The notes below the pieces were generated by a model that searched no databases, had not been told where the DNA came from, and saw nothing but the letters and a program-made list of their open reading frames with translations. DNA of 11,414 nucleotides. Source: Euryarchaeota archaeon UBA346 (GTDB lineage Archaea; Thermoplasmatota; E2; DHVEG-1). The DNA lies in the NCBI GenBank assembly GCA_002496355.1, contig DAJP01000014.1:1-11414 (forward strand), read 5' to 3'. Below, piece after piece: positions 1 to 7,189 of the stretch; position 1 is the first letter of the stretch, and each line of letters begins with the position of its first letter. The translations under genes were made by a program, and so were the position numbers.

Positions 1-220
1 TCTTATAAATAACTTATCTCCAAAACAGTAGTTCCGAAAGTAGGGAGGAAAGTCTGAAAAATCCGACGAAAATAGACCTCATCGGCTTTCTAATGACTTA
101 TTAATAGACGATGAGACATAAAAAATCAGGTGAAAAACTGGATATAGCTATAACAAAATCGATAACAAAAACTATTCAACACTAAAGAATTGCATTAAAA
201 CATGGAAAAAAATCAAGATT
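1..220. other. AT-rich flank without a recognisable gene
   Basis: This stretch lies downstream of the transposase on the minus strand. All minus-strand frames just past the transposase stop close quickly, so no continuation of the interrupted secreted-protein gene is visible here. It holds the alternative hairpins at 63-115 and a short direct repeat AATAGAC at 71-77 and 103-109. No convincing terminal inverted repeat of an insertion sequence was found by eye. Confidence 0.5.
57..85 (-). terminator. Hairpin plus T-run downstream of the transposase
   Basis: Read on the minus strand, CCGATGA (85-79) can pair with TCGTCGG (69-63). This gives a 7-base-pair stem with one G-U pair and a 9-base loop, followed by A and five Ts (61-57). 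It lies about 135 bases after the transposase stop. The shape is that of an intrinsic terminator, but archaeal termination mostly depends on T-runs, so the stem may be incidental. The left arm of this stem can pair instead with 109-115. Confidence 0.35.
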
Positions 221-1189
221 TCATCCCCCGGGATCAATCGTATAGAGGACAGTCCCAAAATATTTCGATGTCAACAAGTGATCTTCGTTGACAATACCAA
301 ACAAGCTAATCCAAATAAGGATGTCAGCTAGAATCCACAGATTATAGAGCAATACTGAGAACATGAAGTAGAATAATCTGATGAAATAATTCTTCGAGGT
401 TGTCTTTGCAAGATAGGAGTGTTTCTTCACTCTATAGCTTGATTCAATCCCCCAACGTTTCCCATAAAGGAAGAACAAACGTTCTGTAAGAGTCACATCA
501 TTCTCCTCGTAGACTTCATTAGTAGCGAATGCTCGTTTTACTATAAGTCCATGGTTGTCTTTCTCCTCCACGATTACAAGATTGAACATGATATCTTTCA
601 TCTCGAAATCCTTGATCACACAGGGCGCAGGGGTAATCTCCATAATGCTTTTGACTGTGGATATCTTTGTCGCCGGCATGAGGTATCTCAGGTGCAGATG
701 ATTAAATAGTTTTATTGAGTTTGAATCACAGAATCCACGATCAACATACACTCTGCGTATCTTGATGCGTTCCAAAACGTAATTCAAAAGCCCACAGAGT
801 ATTTCTTCTTTAGAATCAAAAGGTCCGACAGGTAAAGCTAGCATCGTGAAACGTTTTCCTGATTCCACGATGTTGATGGTCGCGAACTTGTAACATTTCG
901 TTGTTCCTCTATCTGGCTCTTTCCCCGTTACCATTGGGGTGCTGCGGTCTCCATAGAAGTACCATTCTGTATAGTCTATGGCGACATCATATCGTTTCCT
1001 AACATCGAATAAATTGATCTTCCGAGCCATCTCCCAGATAATCTCAAATAAGGTGGTAAACATTCTATGAAGGTCTTTTGTATCATTGTAATTCTTGAGA
1101 TGATAGAGTAAGGTGTCAGCATCTGGGTTGCGAAAGCCTCGTAGTTCTTTGTAGGTCTTTGATCCGTTCTCTGCAAAATCTTTGGTCAT
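221..1189 (-). pseudogene. ISH3/IS4-like DDE transposase, probably lacking its N-terminus
   Basis: The product catalyses cut-and-paste DNA transposition through a DDE (RNase H-like) active site. The 322-residue frame shows the three acidic signatures in order: VAIDYTEWYFYGD around residue 70, VYVDRGF around residue 148, and KRWGIESSYR around residue 244. A hydrophobic LLYNLW segment follows, as in the ISH3/IS4-like group. As I recall the family, some 65-70 residues precede the PxADTxxYHL segment, but only about 24 are present here, so about 45 residues seem missing. The in-frame sequence upstream of the ATG runs only eight codons (to a TGA at 1216-1214), and those codons are out-of-frame sequence of the neighbouring secreted-protein gene. 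The stop is TGA at 223-221. It may be dead, or may still be expressed by coupling from the upstream promoter. Family placement is fairly sure; the truncation is an inference from memory of homologues. Confidence 0.75.
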
Positions 1190-1226
1190 TCCAAACCCAA
1201 TCGTAATCCAGATTCATCCCTGGATC
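221..1226. repeat. Similar short sequences flanking the transposase
   Basis: GATTTCATCCCCCGGGATC (217-235, overlapping the transposase stop) resembles GATTCATCCCTGGATC (1211-1226, in the broken secreted-protein gene) in the same orientation, differing by small insertions and a substitution. CAATCGTA also occurs next to both copies (234-241 region and 1198-1205), but on opposite sides. Such near-repeats could mark a recombination junction or be chance. They are imperfect, so they do not look like an ordinary target-site duplication. Confidence 0.25.
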
Positions 1227-1337
1227 TTGTGGTTCTTCGCTTGCTTTAACAGGGTCTTTTTCAGAAAACATTATTGTGGTCATTGCACTGGATATCATCA
1301 GCATGACGATACAAATTCCAATAATTTTTTTCTTCAT
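1116..1337 (-). pseudogene. 5' remnant of a secreted-protein gene, cut by the transposase junction
   Basis: The frame opens with ATG at 1337-1335 preceded by GGAGGT (1350-1345), an excellent ribosome binding site. The first residues, KKK followed by a run rich in I, M, L and A (about residues 5-24), form a classic signal peptide. The charged mature start then leads into DPGMNLDYDWVWN. Native-looking sequence stops after about 49 codons near 1190. The remainder to the TAG/TAA region at 1116 is the antisense-frame reading of the transposase and is not expected to be native. This is therefore the start of an exported archaeal protein whose body is missing. It overlaps the transposase start by about 70 bases in another frame, so translation could couple into the transposase. 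The identity of the original protein cannot be told from 49 residues. An upstream in-frame ATG at 1361 has no good RBS. Confidence 0.6.
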
Positions 1338-1344
1338 TTTTTTT

Positions 1345-1350
1345 ACCTCC
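1345..1350 (-). promoter_or_regulatory. Strong Shine-Dalgarno fixing the start at 1337
   Basis: GGAGGT on the minus strand lies seven to eight bases before the ATG at 1337. It favours this ATG over the one at 1361. Confidence 0.7.
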
Positions 1351-1371
1351 AATTCAAGCATGGTTTTTCTT

Positions 1372-1382
1372 GTTTATATAAT
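1372..1382 (-). promoter_or_regulatory. Archaeal TATA box for the secreted-protein remnant
   Basis: The minus strand reads ATTATATAAAC here. Transcription would start about 25 bases downstream, near 1350, giving a very short leader that holds the GGAGGT. The element itself is seen; its use is inferred. Confidence 0.5.
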
Positions 1383-1469
1383 TCAATTGGGGGTCGATGA
1401 AAGTATTCACTTTTTTTATGAAAAGATTATTAAAGAAGTTCTTGGATATTATCATTGGGGAATAAGATT

Positions 1470-3188
1470 ATGAAAATACTAGGGTGGAACTTTTCAATCT
1501 ATTTGATGTTCTTTATCATGTGTAGTCCATGTGTGAATCCATTTGTATTTGATACGAGTGGAAAAACCTCCGTTAACACATGTTCATTACGTATTCCCGA
1601 TTATCTAACCAGTTGGTATGTATATAATAACAATTCCTTTCAAGACACCGTAACACGTGTTTCTCATTTCCAACAAGAACCAATGGCCTTTGTCAAATCA
1701 AACAATGGTCCAGCAGAAACTGGTAGGGATGGTCCTATGGATTCTCCTTGGTCGATGTTTGGACATGATGTGGTTCACACCTGTCGCAGTCCGTATAGCA
1801 CGGAACATAACACTGGCGTGGAGGTTTGGCGTGTTCGTGGTGATAGCTTGGGTTCTGTTTGGGGTTCTGCATTGACAGATAACAATGGAATTATTTATTT
1901 CGGAACGAAGGGTTCTGATTCTTCATTATATGCATTGTATCCGAATGGAACACGGAAATGGAAATTCCCTGCCAATGGTTTAATTTGGGCAACTCCAGCA
2001 ATCTCAGAAGAAGGAATAATGTATATTACAACATGGGGTGGAGACCGTTATTTCTATGCCCTGAATCTGGATGATGGAACAGAAGAATGGTCAATAAAAA
2101 TTGAAGCCTCTTCAACGTCCTCTCCATCCATTGCAGAAGATGGAACGATATATTTTGGTGATGATGATAATATCATTTATGCGTTAAATCCTGATGGAAC
2201 TGAGAAATGGCGATACACAACAGGTTATAATGTTAATGGTGCCCCCGCGATATGCATCCAAGATGGTACTATCTACATTGGTTCTGGCGACAATTATCTG
2301 TACGCATTGTATCCGAATGGGACGCTCCGCTGGCGGTTCGAGACAGGTGACCATATAAAAGGTTCTGCATCAATTGCGCCTGATGGAACGATTTACATCC
2401 CTTCATTCGATGGATACCTCTATGCATTGTATCCAAATGGGACACTCAGATGGCGAGTATCCACAGGAGATAGTCTTGCTGCGGCTGGTATCGCTCTTGG
2501 TAAACTTGGTACGATTTATGTTGGGACGGAAATGTTACGGGCGTATAATCCTGATGGGACATTGAAATGGATGATGGATGCCCAGGGTTACATCGATGGA
2601 ACGGCCCCCGCGGTCTCCGCGGACGGGACGATCTATGTCAGTGCTGGTAACTGTCTTGTCGCAATCAACCCTGATGGGACCGAGAAATGGCGTAACGTCA
2701 TATCTGATGAACAAGTCCGTTCTTCACCCAGCATCGGTCTTGATGACCGTGTGTACGTCGGTTCTACATATAGTGAGTATGGGTATCTATTTGCCTTTGG
2801 CGTCTTTGACCCAGATGCACCAACAGCCCCGACCATCATAGGAAGAATCAGGGGAACGATAGAGAAATCATATGATTATATATTCCGCTCTGTATCACCA
2901 ATCGGAAATGATGTTTTCTATCAAATCGACTGGGGAGATGGCTCCCTCACTGATTGGCTAGGACCCTATGATTCAGGTGAGTCTATCGTTATGAATCATT
3001 CTTGGTCTGAGAAAGGAACATATACAATCAAAGCACGAGCAAAGGATACTGACAACCTCTGGGGCCCCTGGGGTGAACTAAAGGTTACCATGCCCTTTAC
3101 CTATGAGCCGCCTCAGTTACCTTTCATACAGTGGTTGTTAGAACGTTTCCAAAATGCATTCCCAATACTCCGATATCTCTTGGATTAA
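1470..3188 (+). CDS. Secreted eight-bladed PQQ-like beta-propeller protein with PKD-like domain
   Basis: This is an exported protein of 572 residues. Residues 1-25 look like a signal peptide (MKILGW then a hydrophobic run). Around residue 94 WSMFGHDVVHT appears, the usual lead-in strand of this propeller type. From about 125 to 447 there are eight repeats of roughly 40 residues with the pattern GTIYxG...YALxPDGTxxWRxxTG, forming PQQ-like blades. Residues 455-545 form a PKD/Ig-like domain with IDWGDGS and W...GTYTIKARAKD. The last 20 residues (FIQWLLERFQNAFPILRYLL) are hydrophobic and aromatic but too interrupted for a membrane span. No catalytic PQQ-dehydrogenase residues are evident, so a binding or cell-surface role is more likely than an enzyme. 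The start was set at ATG 1470 rather than TTG 1455 because a GGGG precedes it by about nine bases and the signal peptide then begins normally. The stop is TAA. Substrate or partner is unknown. Confidence 0.85.
   Translation: MKILGWNFSIYLMFFIMCSPCVNPFVFDTSGKTSVNTCSLRIPDYLTSWYVYNNNSFQDTVTRVSHFQQEPMAFVKSNNGPAETGRDGPMDSPWSMFGHDVVHTCRSPYSTEHNTGVEVWRVRGDSLGSVWGSALTDNNGIIYFGTKGSDSSLYALYPNGTRKWKFPANGLIWATPAISEEGIMYITTWGGDRYFYALNLDDGTEEWSIKIEASSTSSPSIAEDGTIYFGDDDNIIYALNPDGTEKWRYTTGYNVNGAPAICIQDGTIYIGSGDNYLYALYPNGTLRWRFETGDHIKGSASIAPDGTIYIPSFDGYLYALYPNGTLRWRVSTGDSLAAAGIALGKLGTIYVGTEMLRAYNPDGTLKWMMDAQGYIDGTAPAVSADGTIYVSAGNCLVAINPDGTEKWRNVISDEQVRSSPSIGLDDRVYVGSTYSEYGYLFAFGVFDPDAPTAPTIIGRIRGTIEKSYDYIFRSVSPIGNDVFYQIDWGDGSLTDWLGPYDSGESIVMNHSWSEKGTYTIKARAKDTDNLWGPWGELKVTMPFTYEPPQLPFIQWLLERFQNAFPILRYLLD
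1929..2460 (+). repeat. DNA-level blade repeats in the propeller gene
   Basis: The blade-end sequence TATGCATTGTATCCGAATGG occurs at 1929, and as near-identical copies at 2301 and 2421. The last two are exactly 120 bases (40 codons) apart. Their similarity at silent positions suggests that these blades arose by relatively recent duplication or are being homogenised by gene conversion. Confidence 0.6.
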
Positions 3189-3272
3189 TATTACTATCAA
3201 TTAAAATCAGATTAATTTCTGTAATTCAATCGTTGTTATGGATTATTCTGCAAAGTCATTTCTCTCAATATC

Positions 3273-3280
3273 TTTTTATA
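3273..3280 (+). promoter_or_regulatory. TATA box for a leaderless transcript
   Basis: TTTTTATA lies about 25 bases upstream of the twin ATGs at 3300 and 3303. Transcription starting at about 3300 would give a leaderless mRNA. This supports the start chosen for the HTH gene over the ATG at 3282, which lies inside the expected promoter. Confidence 0.5.
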
Positions 3281-3299
3281 CATGTTTTTACACTCTCTG

Positions 3300-4064
3300 A
3301 TGATGCCAGTAGGAAAACCATTATCGAAAGAAATTATTCAACAGATAAGAAAAGAAATTTTCCACGGAAAAACCAAGTATCGAGTTGCTAAGGAGATGGG
3401 GATTAATGAATCTGTTGTGAGAAGCCATACCCGTAACCTTCCCAGCTTGAAACGAGGGGAACCATATATCAAGGGAAAAGCCGTTGATCTTCTGAAACAA
3501 TTACTATAGATTGGATACGTTAATTCTACCACGGAGAATTATCTGGCTCTCCAGAGACTCAGAAGAATCCTCCCCATGATTCAACTAACACGAATCGATT
3601 ACAAACGGGTTTACTATCTCAATGATAAGAATAAGATCGCATTACAAGCAATCATCAGACTGAATAAATCACGGATCATCAGTTATCAGGAGTTAAAAAG
3701 CATCTCAAAGGTCTTTGGAGTGAACCTTTCCACAGAAGAGAAACATGACTATGCAAGACCGAGGAAGAACCATATCATTCCTATGATTCGGAAGAAAGAC
3801 GGAGGATTCCTCTCCAGCCTTAAGAAGAATCAGGCGAGTTTAGATGATTTTCATAGTAAAAATGGTTTCCTTGGCAGAAAACAGTGGAATAAGAGAGAAA
3901 ATAAACAAGGGGTTCGGAGACAGGAGGCTCTCCGAGAAAATGAGGATTCCTTGGCATTTTTTTACATTCGGAGGTACTGCAAAAAAAATCTCCTTAATTT
4001 TTTATGTGTTGGACTGTTTTTAGGAGTGTTTCTGCGATGCATTCAGCAGCGCTTACTTTACTAA
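3300..4064 (+). pseudogene. Helix-turn-helix protein gene split by one in-frame TAG
   Basis: The first 69 codons encode MPVGKPLSKE, then helices ending in YRVAKEMGINESVVRSHTR, a convincing DNA-binding helix-turn-helix (about residues 17-46). A TAG at 3507-3509 then stops the frame. The same frame continues open for 23 codons before the next ATG (3576) and for 162 codons after that. It includes GYV, YYLNDKNKIALQAIIR and RIISYQELKSISKVFGV segments that read as natural protein. The two halves therefore look like one gene with a single nonsense codon: a recent pseudogene, a readthrough gene, or a base-call error. Pyrrolysine decoding is possible in some archaea but no pyl genes are in the window. 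The 3' end overlaps the end of convergent prs by about 70 bases, and the last 25 or so codons are probably not native. I do not recognise a named family; a regulator or mobile-element accessory role is plausible. Confidence 0.6.
3981..3988 (-). terminator. Oligo-T terminator after prs
   Basis: The minus strand carries eight Ts starting six bases beyond the prs stop codon. Oligo-T tracts are the main known signal for archaeal transcription termination. Confidence 0.5.
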
Positions 4065-4869
4065 ACTCTGTTTCTATCGTATCTGTTGAAATTATCTCAT
4101 CGCAATCCGCAGCTAATAGTTTCTCTTTTGCGCCACCGACAAACAACCCATGGGTGCAGGCTATGCTGACTGATTTCGCACCTTGTCTTTTCAGCTCTTT
4201 AATAGAGTGAGCCATGGTGCTACCGGTGGAGATGATATCATCGATGATGGCGACGTGTTTTCCCCGAGCGTCCAGTTTTTTTGGGGTTACTTTTACGGTG
4301 AAACCATCGATGCGGGTTTTTTCAAGATAATCGTACTCGCAGTTGATGAGGGTGGCTGCTTCCTTGGCTCGTTCTTTTGCACCTTTGTCGGGGGCAAGGA
4401 TGAAATCTATGTTTTTTTCTTTAAGGTACTGGGCAATAGTTGGGACGGCCGAGCAGCTGTATGCAGGAACCGTGAAGAATTTGAGTACATGGTCCTTGTG
4501 TGGATCAACGGTGATGACACAGTCAGCGTTCATGCTGATATGTTGGGCAATCGCTCTGGCGCTGATCGCTTCCCCTTCCTCGAATTTCTTATCCTGCCTA
4601 CTGTACCCAAAATATGGGAGGATGACGGTGATTGATTTTGCTCCTGCGTCATGGACTGCATCTTGTATCAGGAAGAGTTCTACAATTTTTTGGTCAGGAT
4701 ACGCGGTTTGAACAATGATGACGTCTTGGCCTGCGAGTTTATCATGTATTCGGACGTAGAATTCATCGTCAGGAAAACGCTTGTAGCTTGTTTGCACCAG
4801 TGGTTGTCGGAGTCGATTTCCGAGATTTGTGGCAATGTTTTTTGCTGAGGTTCCCCCAAGTATAAGCAT
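3994..4869 (-). CDS. prs: Ribose-phosphate pyrophosphokinase (PRPP synthetase)
   Basis: This cytoplasmic enzyme transfers the pyrophosphate of ATP to ribose 5-phosphate, giving PRPP for purine, pyrimidine, histidine and related synthesis. The 291-residue product has the short length usual for archaeal forms. Visible motifs are RFPDDEF (31-37), the ATP-binding segment PYFGYSRQDKKFEEGE (85-100), DPHKDHVLKFF (122-132) in the metal/substrate region, KTR (184-186) in the catalytic flexible loop, and the PRPP-binding loop IIDDIISTGSTM (208-219). The start was taken at ATG 4869, since MLILGG is the normal beginning; an ATG 24 bases upstream adds an atypical leader. The stop is TAA. It is divergent from the large membrane protein gene and appears to share a TATA region with it. 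Function is well supported by motifs. Confidence 0.95.
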   Translation of the reverse strand: MLILGGTSAKNIATNLGNRLRQPLVQTSYKRFPDDEFYVRIHDKLAGQDVIIVQTAYPDQKIVELFLIQDAVHDAGAKSITVILPYFGYSRQDKKFEEGEAISARAIAQHISMNADCVITVDPHKDHVLKFFTVPAYSCSAVPTIAQYLKEKNIDFILAPDKGAKERAKEAATLINCEYDYLEKTRIDGFTVKVTPKKLDARGKHVAIIDDIISTGSTMAHSIKELKRQGAKSVSIACTHGLFVGGAKEKLLAADCDEIISTDTIETEFSKVSAAECIAETLLKTVQHIKN

Positions 4870-4918
4870 AATGCGAAACCGTAAATAGCCCAAGTCTTTT
4901 TAGGGATTTCGTAAGAAA

Positions 4919-4929
4919 GTTTTTATAAG
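4919..4929. promoter_or_regulatory. Near-palindromic TATA shared by prs and the divergent gene
   Basis: TTTTTATAAGA reads as TTTTTATA on the plus strand and TCTTATAAAAA on the minus strand. Starts about 25 bases away would be near 4898 for prs (leader about 29 bases) and near 4950 for the plus-strand gene (leader about 15 bases, containing its RBS). One TATA-binding site may thus serve both directions. Confidence 0.45.
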
Positions 4930-4953
4930 AGTTTTTGCTTAGTTCTTTAGGAA

Positions 4954-4959
4954 GTGAGG
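4954..4959 (+). promoter_or_regulatory. Ribosome binding site deciding the start at 4965
   Basis: GTGAGG lies five bases before ATG 4965. An ATG at 4960 is out of frame, and the TTG at 4935 would fall upstream of the predicted transcription start. Confidence 0.5.
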
Positions 4960-4964
4960 ATGCG

Positions 4965-7187
4965 ATGCAACGATGTGTAGAGTGTTCGATAGTGCTGACT
5001 GTTCTTTTGTTTGTATGTTTGTGTCATGTTCCGATGATACAGGCACAATCCTCGTCAGAGGATAATGTGGAAGCGACGTTGGCCTGTAGTTTTGTTTCAG
5101 GATCTCAGCTGACTGTGCAGGCGCAGATGATTGTGAATAGTATCGAGGTATTTGATACAAGATATACGAGGCAAGCGATTGATGAGATGGCATCAAGCAA
5201 TCAAATTATCATGGGAGCGATCATGCTGCGGCTTCATGACTCGGTCAAAGCACAGATTGAAACAGCGTTCACTGGTGCGTCGGTCGACACAATGAACGAT
5301 ATTCCAACCTACGAGACACCGTTTTTTGTCGACGAGTTCCGAGTGAATCTCTCTGCTGCTTTTTTCAAGTACAATGGCTCGTTGAATCTGACAGATTTTA
5401 TCAATGGTGTTCTTGACATGGGTGCAACGGTTGCGTATTCTTTTGATCTATCTGCAGAGCAAGGGTGGAATACATCATTTGTGTTTTCCATCCCCAGTAC
5501 GATGACGCTGATGTACGCGAACACAGCGGATACAAACCCTGAGACTAACACCGTACGATGGATGGTGCGGAATTCGACTGGTTCTGATGGAGGGATTGAT
5601 GCAACACTATCAATACAGTCGAAAAATCCGACAACTGCTCCATCAGAGACCCAGGATATTTCTCTGGAGTATATCTTTGATACCAGAACAGTGACGAATA
5701 TCACTTTTATTGATTCTCTGGTTCTAAGAAAAGTAGACATCCGGAATTATAATGTGCTTCCTGCGTTCGTCACCGGGTTAGGAATCATCCCCGCTGACGG
5801 ATTGCGTTTGTTTATTGAGAATGGATTGTTTTCCTGGGATGCTTTCTTTGAAAACACGATATATCCTATCGAGCAGCAGACAACGCCTCTTCTTGAGAAT
5901 TCCTCGTTTCAACAAAATCTGAGTCTTTCATTTAGTTGGGATACGGAGTCCTCGACTAATTGTTCTACACCCTATGACATCGTCCATATGGATGATGAAC
6001 CTGCGATACGGGCGAATTTCAAAGATTCTGATATCGATTTGCGAATCTGTGAGATGCCTGCGCGAGCTTTTTTTGGTTTGATTAACGCGGGGGCTAATGC
6101 TACGATCTCCGCAGAGGATGTGAACTTCGGCAGGGGGCTTGATGGAATCAGTTATCCCTACACAATCATTCTACAGCTCCCAACGAACATTAGTCTTGAC
6201 GGACAGAGCAGTTATTTCTGGAATAAAACGGCCTCGATTTCCGGAGCGTTCAGTTCAACATTGCAGCCCAATCCACCATATACCACAGACCATATCGAGA
6301 CCCGTATTGACATCGAACTGGTGAAGATGGATCTGAACATCCCGAGTGTGTTGACTGGGAAAACTGAGTTGACCGCGTCTGTGAAGATACGAGAGGATGA
6401 TGATCTCTATGTCATCGGACGTTCAGATGAACTATGGCTTTCCCCAAAGCTCAATATCTCGTTTTTGAACGCGGATGCATTCCGCCTTTGCGTCAATGAG
6501 AATGTTTTTAGCGACGGTCAGATATCTACGTTTCTCTCACAGAAAACTACAGGGTTCCAGCAGAGGTTATCTGATGTCTTCCATGGGTTGGAGGTGAAGG
6601 GCTCCATCGACATGAAGTCTTATACGAGCTCTCTTGCATCATGGGATGGGGACATCTCGACAATGGATAATGTGATCCCTGTTGTCGTCTCCAATTATGC
6701 CAATGAAGTGTATATGGTCGGTTTCAATCTGTCGTTATGGCCTGCGGAACTTTCTATCATCCCACAACAATTTACGCTGCAGGGTATAGAGAATCAAACC
6801 GTGACATATCGGATCATCTTCCCACGAGGAATCGACATCAATGCTAGCGAGGACCTCGGGCGACCGATAATCACCGGAACAACCAATGATGGCAAAGAGT
6901 ACGTTGAACTAACTTTTAATGGGAGTGCCTTTACACAACCAGCGGTTCTCACCTGCGTACTGCAAGTGTCCCCTGTCTATGTCATCGGATTGTTCCTACC
7001 ATGCATCCTTGTTTTTTTGTTGTTGGTTGTTCTTATCATTATCATCTATTTGATACGAAAGAAGAGAGGAGGACTACGGAGAGGGAAACGGAAGTTGTTC
7101 GAACCAGAGGATACAGAACCTACCGATTACAGTGGCCAGGACTATTATGTGCCTCCACCACCATCAACAACAAAGAAGAAAAAATAA
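4965..7187 (+). CDS. Large secreted, C-terminally membrane-anchored protein of unknown function
   Basis: I do not recognise a family. The 740-residue product has an N-terminal signal peptide (about residues 1-30: CSIVLTVLLFVCLCHVPM, then IQAQSSS), a long beta-rich, polar extracellular part with many N-x-S/T sequons that could be N-glycosylated, a single strong transmembrane segment near residues 666-690 (LFLPCILVFLLLVVLIIIIYL), then a cytoplasmic tail. The tail is basic (RKKRGGLRRGKRK), then acidic, then proline-rich, ending KKKK. The topology is type I: outside N-terminus, inside tail. Residues about 270-325 and 495-550 look weakly alike (LRLFIENGLFS versus FRLCVNENVFS), hinting at an internal duplication. 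The start was set at ATG 4965 because GTGAGG (4954-4959) precedes it by five bases; a TTG 30 bases earlier lacks an RBS. The stop is TAA, two bases from the convergent stop of the next gene. A surface or envelope role is inferred only. Confidence 0.8.
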   Translation: MQRCVECSIVLTVLLFVCLCHVPMIQAQSSSEDNVEATLACSFVSGSQLTVQAQMIVNSIEVFDTRYTRQAIDEMASSNQIIMGAIMLRLHDSVKAQIETAFTGASVDTMNDIPTYETPFFVDEFRVNLSAAFFKYNGSLNLTDFINGVLDMGATVAYSFDLSAEQGWNTSFVFSIPSTMTLMYANTADTNPETNTVRWMVRNSTGSDGGIDATLSIQSKNPTTAPSETQDISLEYIFDTRTVTNITFIDSLVLRKVDIRNYNVLPAFVTGLGIIPADGLRLFIENGLFSWDAFFENTIYPIEQQTTPLLENSSFQQNLSLSFSWDTESSTNCSTPYDIVHMDDEPAIRANFKDSDIDLRICEMPARAFFGLINAGANATISAEDVNFGRGLDGISYPYTIILQLPTNISLDGQSSYFWNKTASISGAFSSTLQPNPPYTTDHIETRIDIELVKMDLNIPSVLTGKTELTASVKIREDDDLYVIGRSDELWLSPKLNISFLNADAFRLCVNENVFSDGQISTFLSQKTTGFQQRLSDVFHGLEVKGSIDMKSYTSSLASWDGDISTMDNVIPVVVSNYANEVYMVGFNLSLWPAELSIIPQQFTLQGIENQTVTYRIIFPRGIDINASEDLGRPIITGTTNDGKEYVELTFNGSAFTQPAVLTCVLQVSPVYVIGLFLPCILVFLLLVVLIIIIYLIRKKRGGLRRGKRKLFEPEDTEPTDYSGQDYYVPPPPSTTKKKK

Positions 7188-7189
7188 CT

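Noticed and set aside
221..1337. Signal-peptide/transposase fusion protein
   Set aside because: The two parts are in different frames, so no fused product is made without a frameshift.
1500..1540. Possible lipobox cysteine in the propeller protein's signal peptide
   Set aside because: FIMC-SPC does not fit the usual L-A/S-G/A-C pattern; two cysteines in the hydrophobic run are not enough.
3507..3509. Firm call of a pyrrolysine codon
   Set aside because: There is no pyl gene in the window, and pth2 uses TAG as its stop, so a nonsense mutation is at least as likely.
4183..4635. 150-codon plus-strand frame
   Set aside because: It is entirely antisense to prs, whose motifs are unambiguous, and its translation has no family signature.
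5309..5740. 143-codon minus-strand frame
   Set aside because: It is inside the large surface-protein gene, without RBS, promoter or protein-like features.
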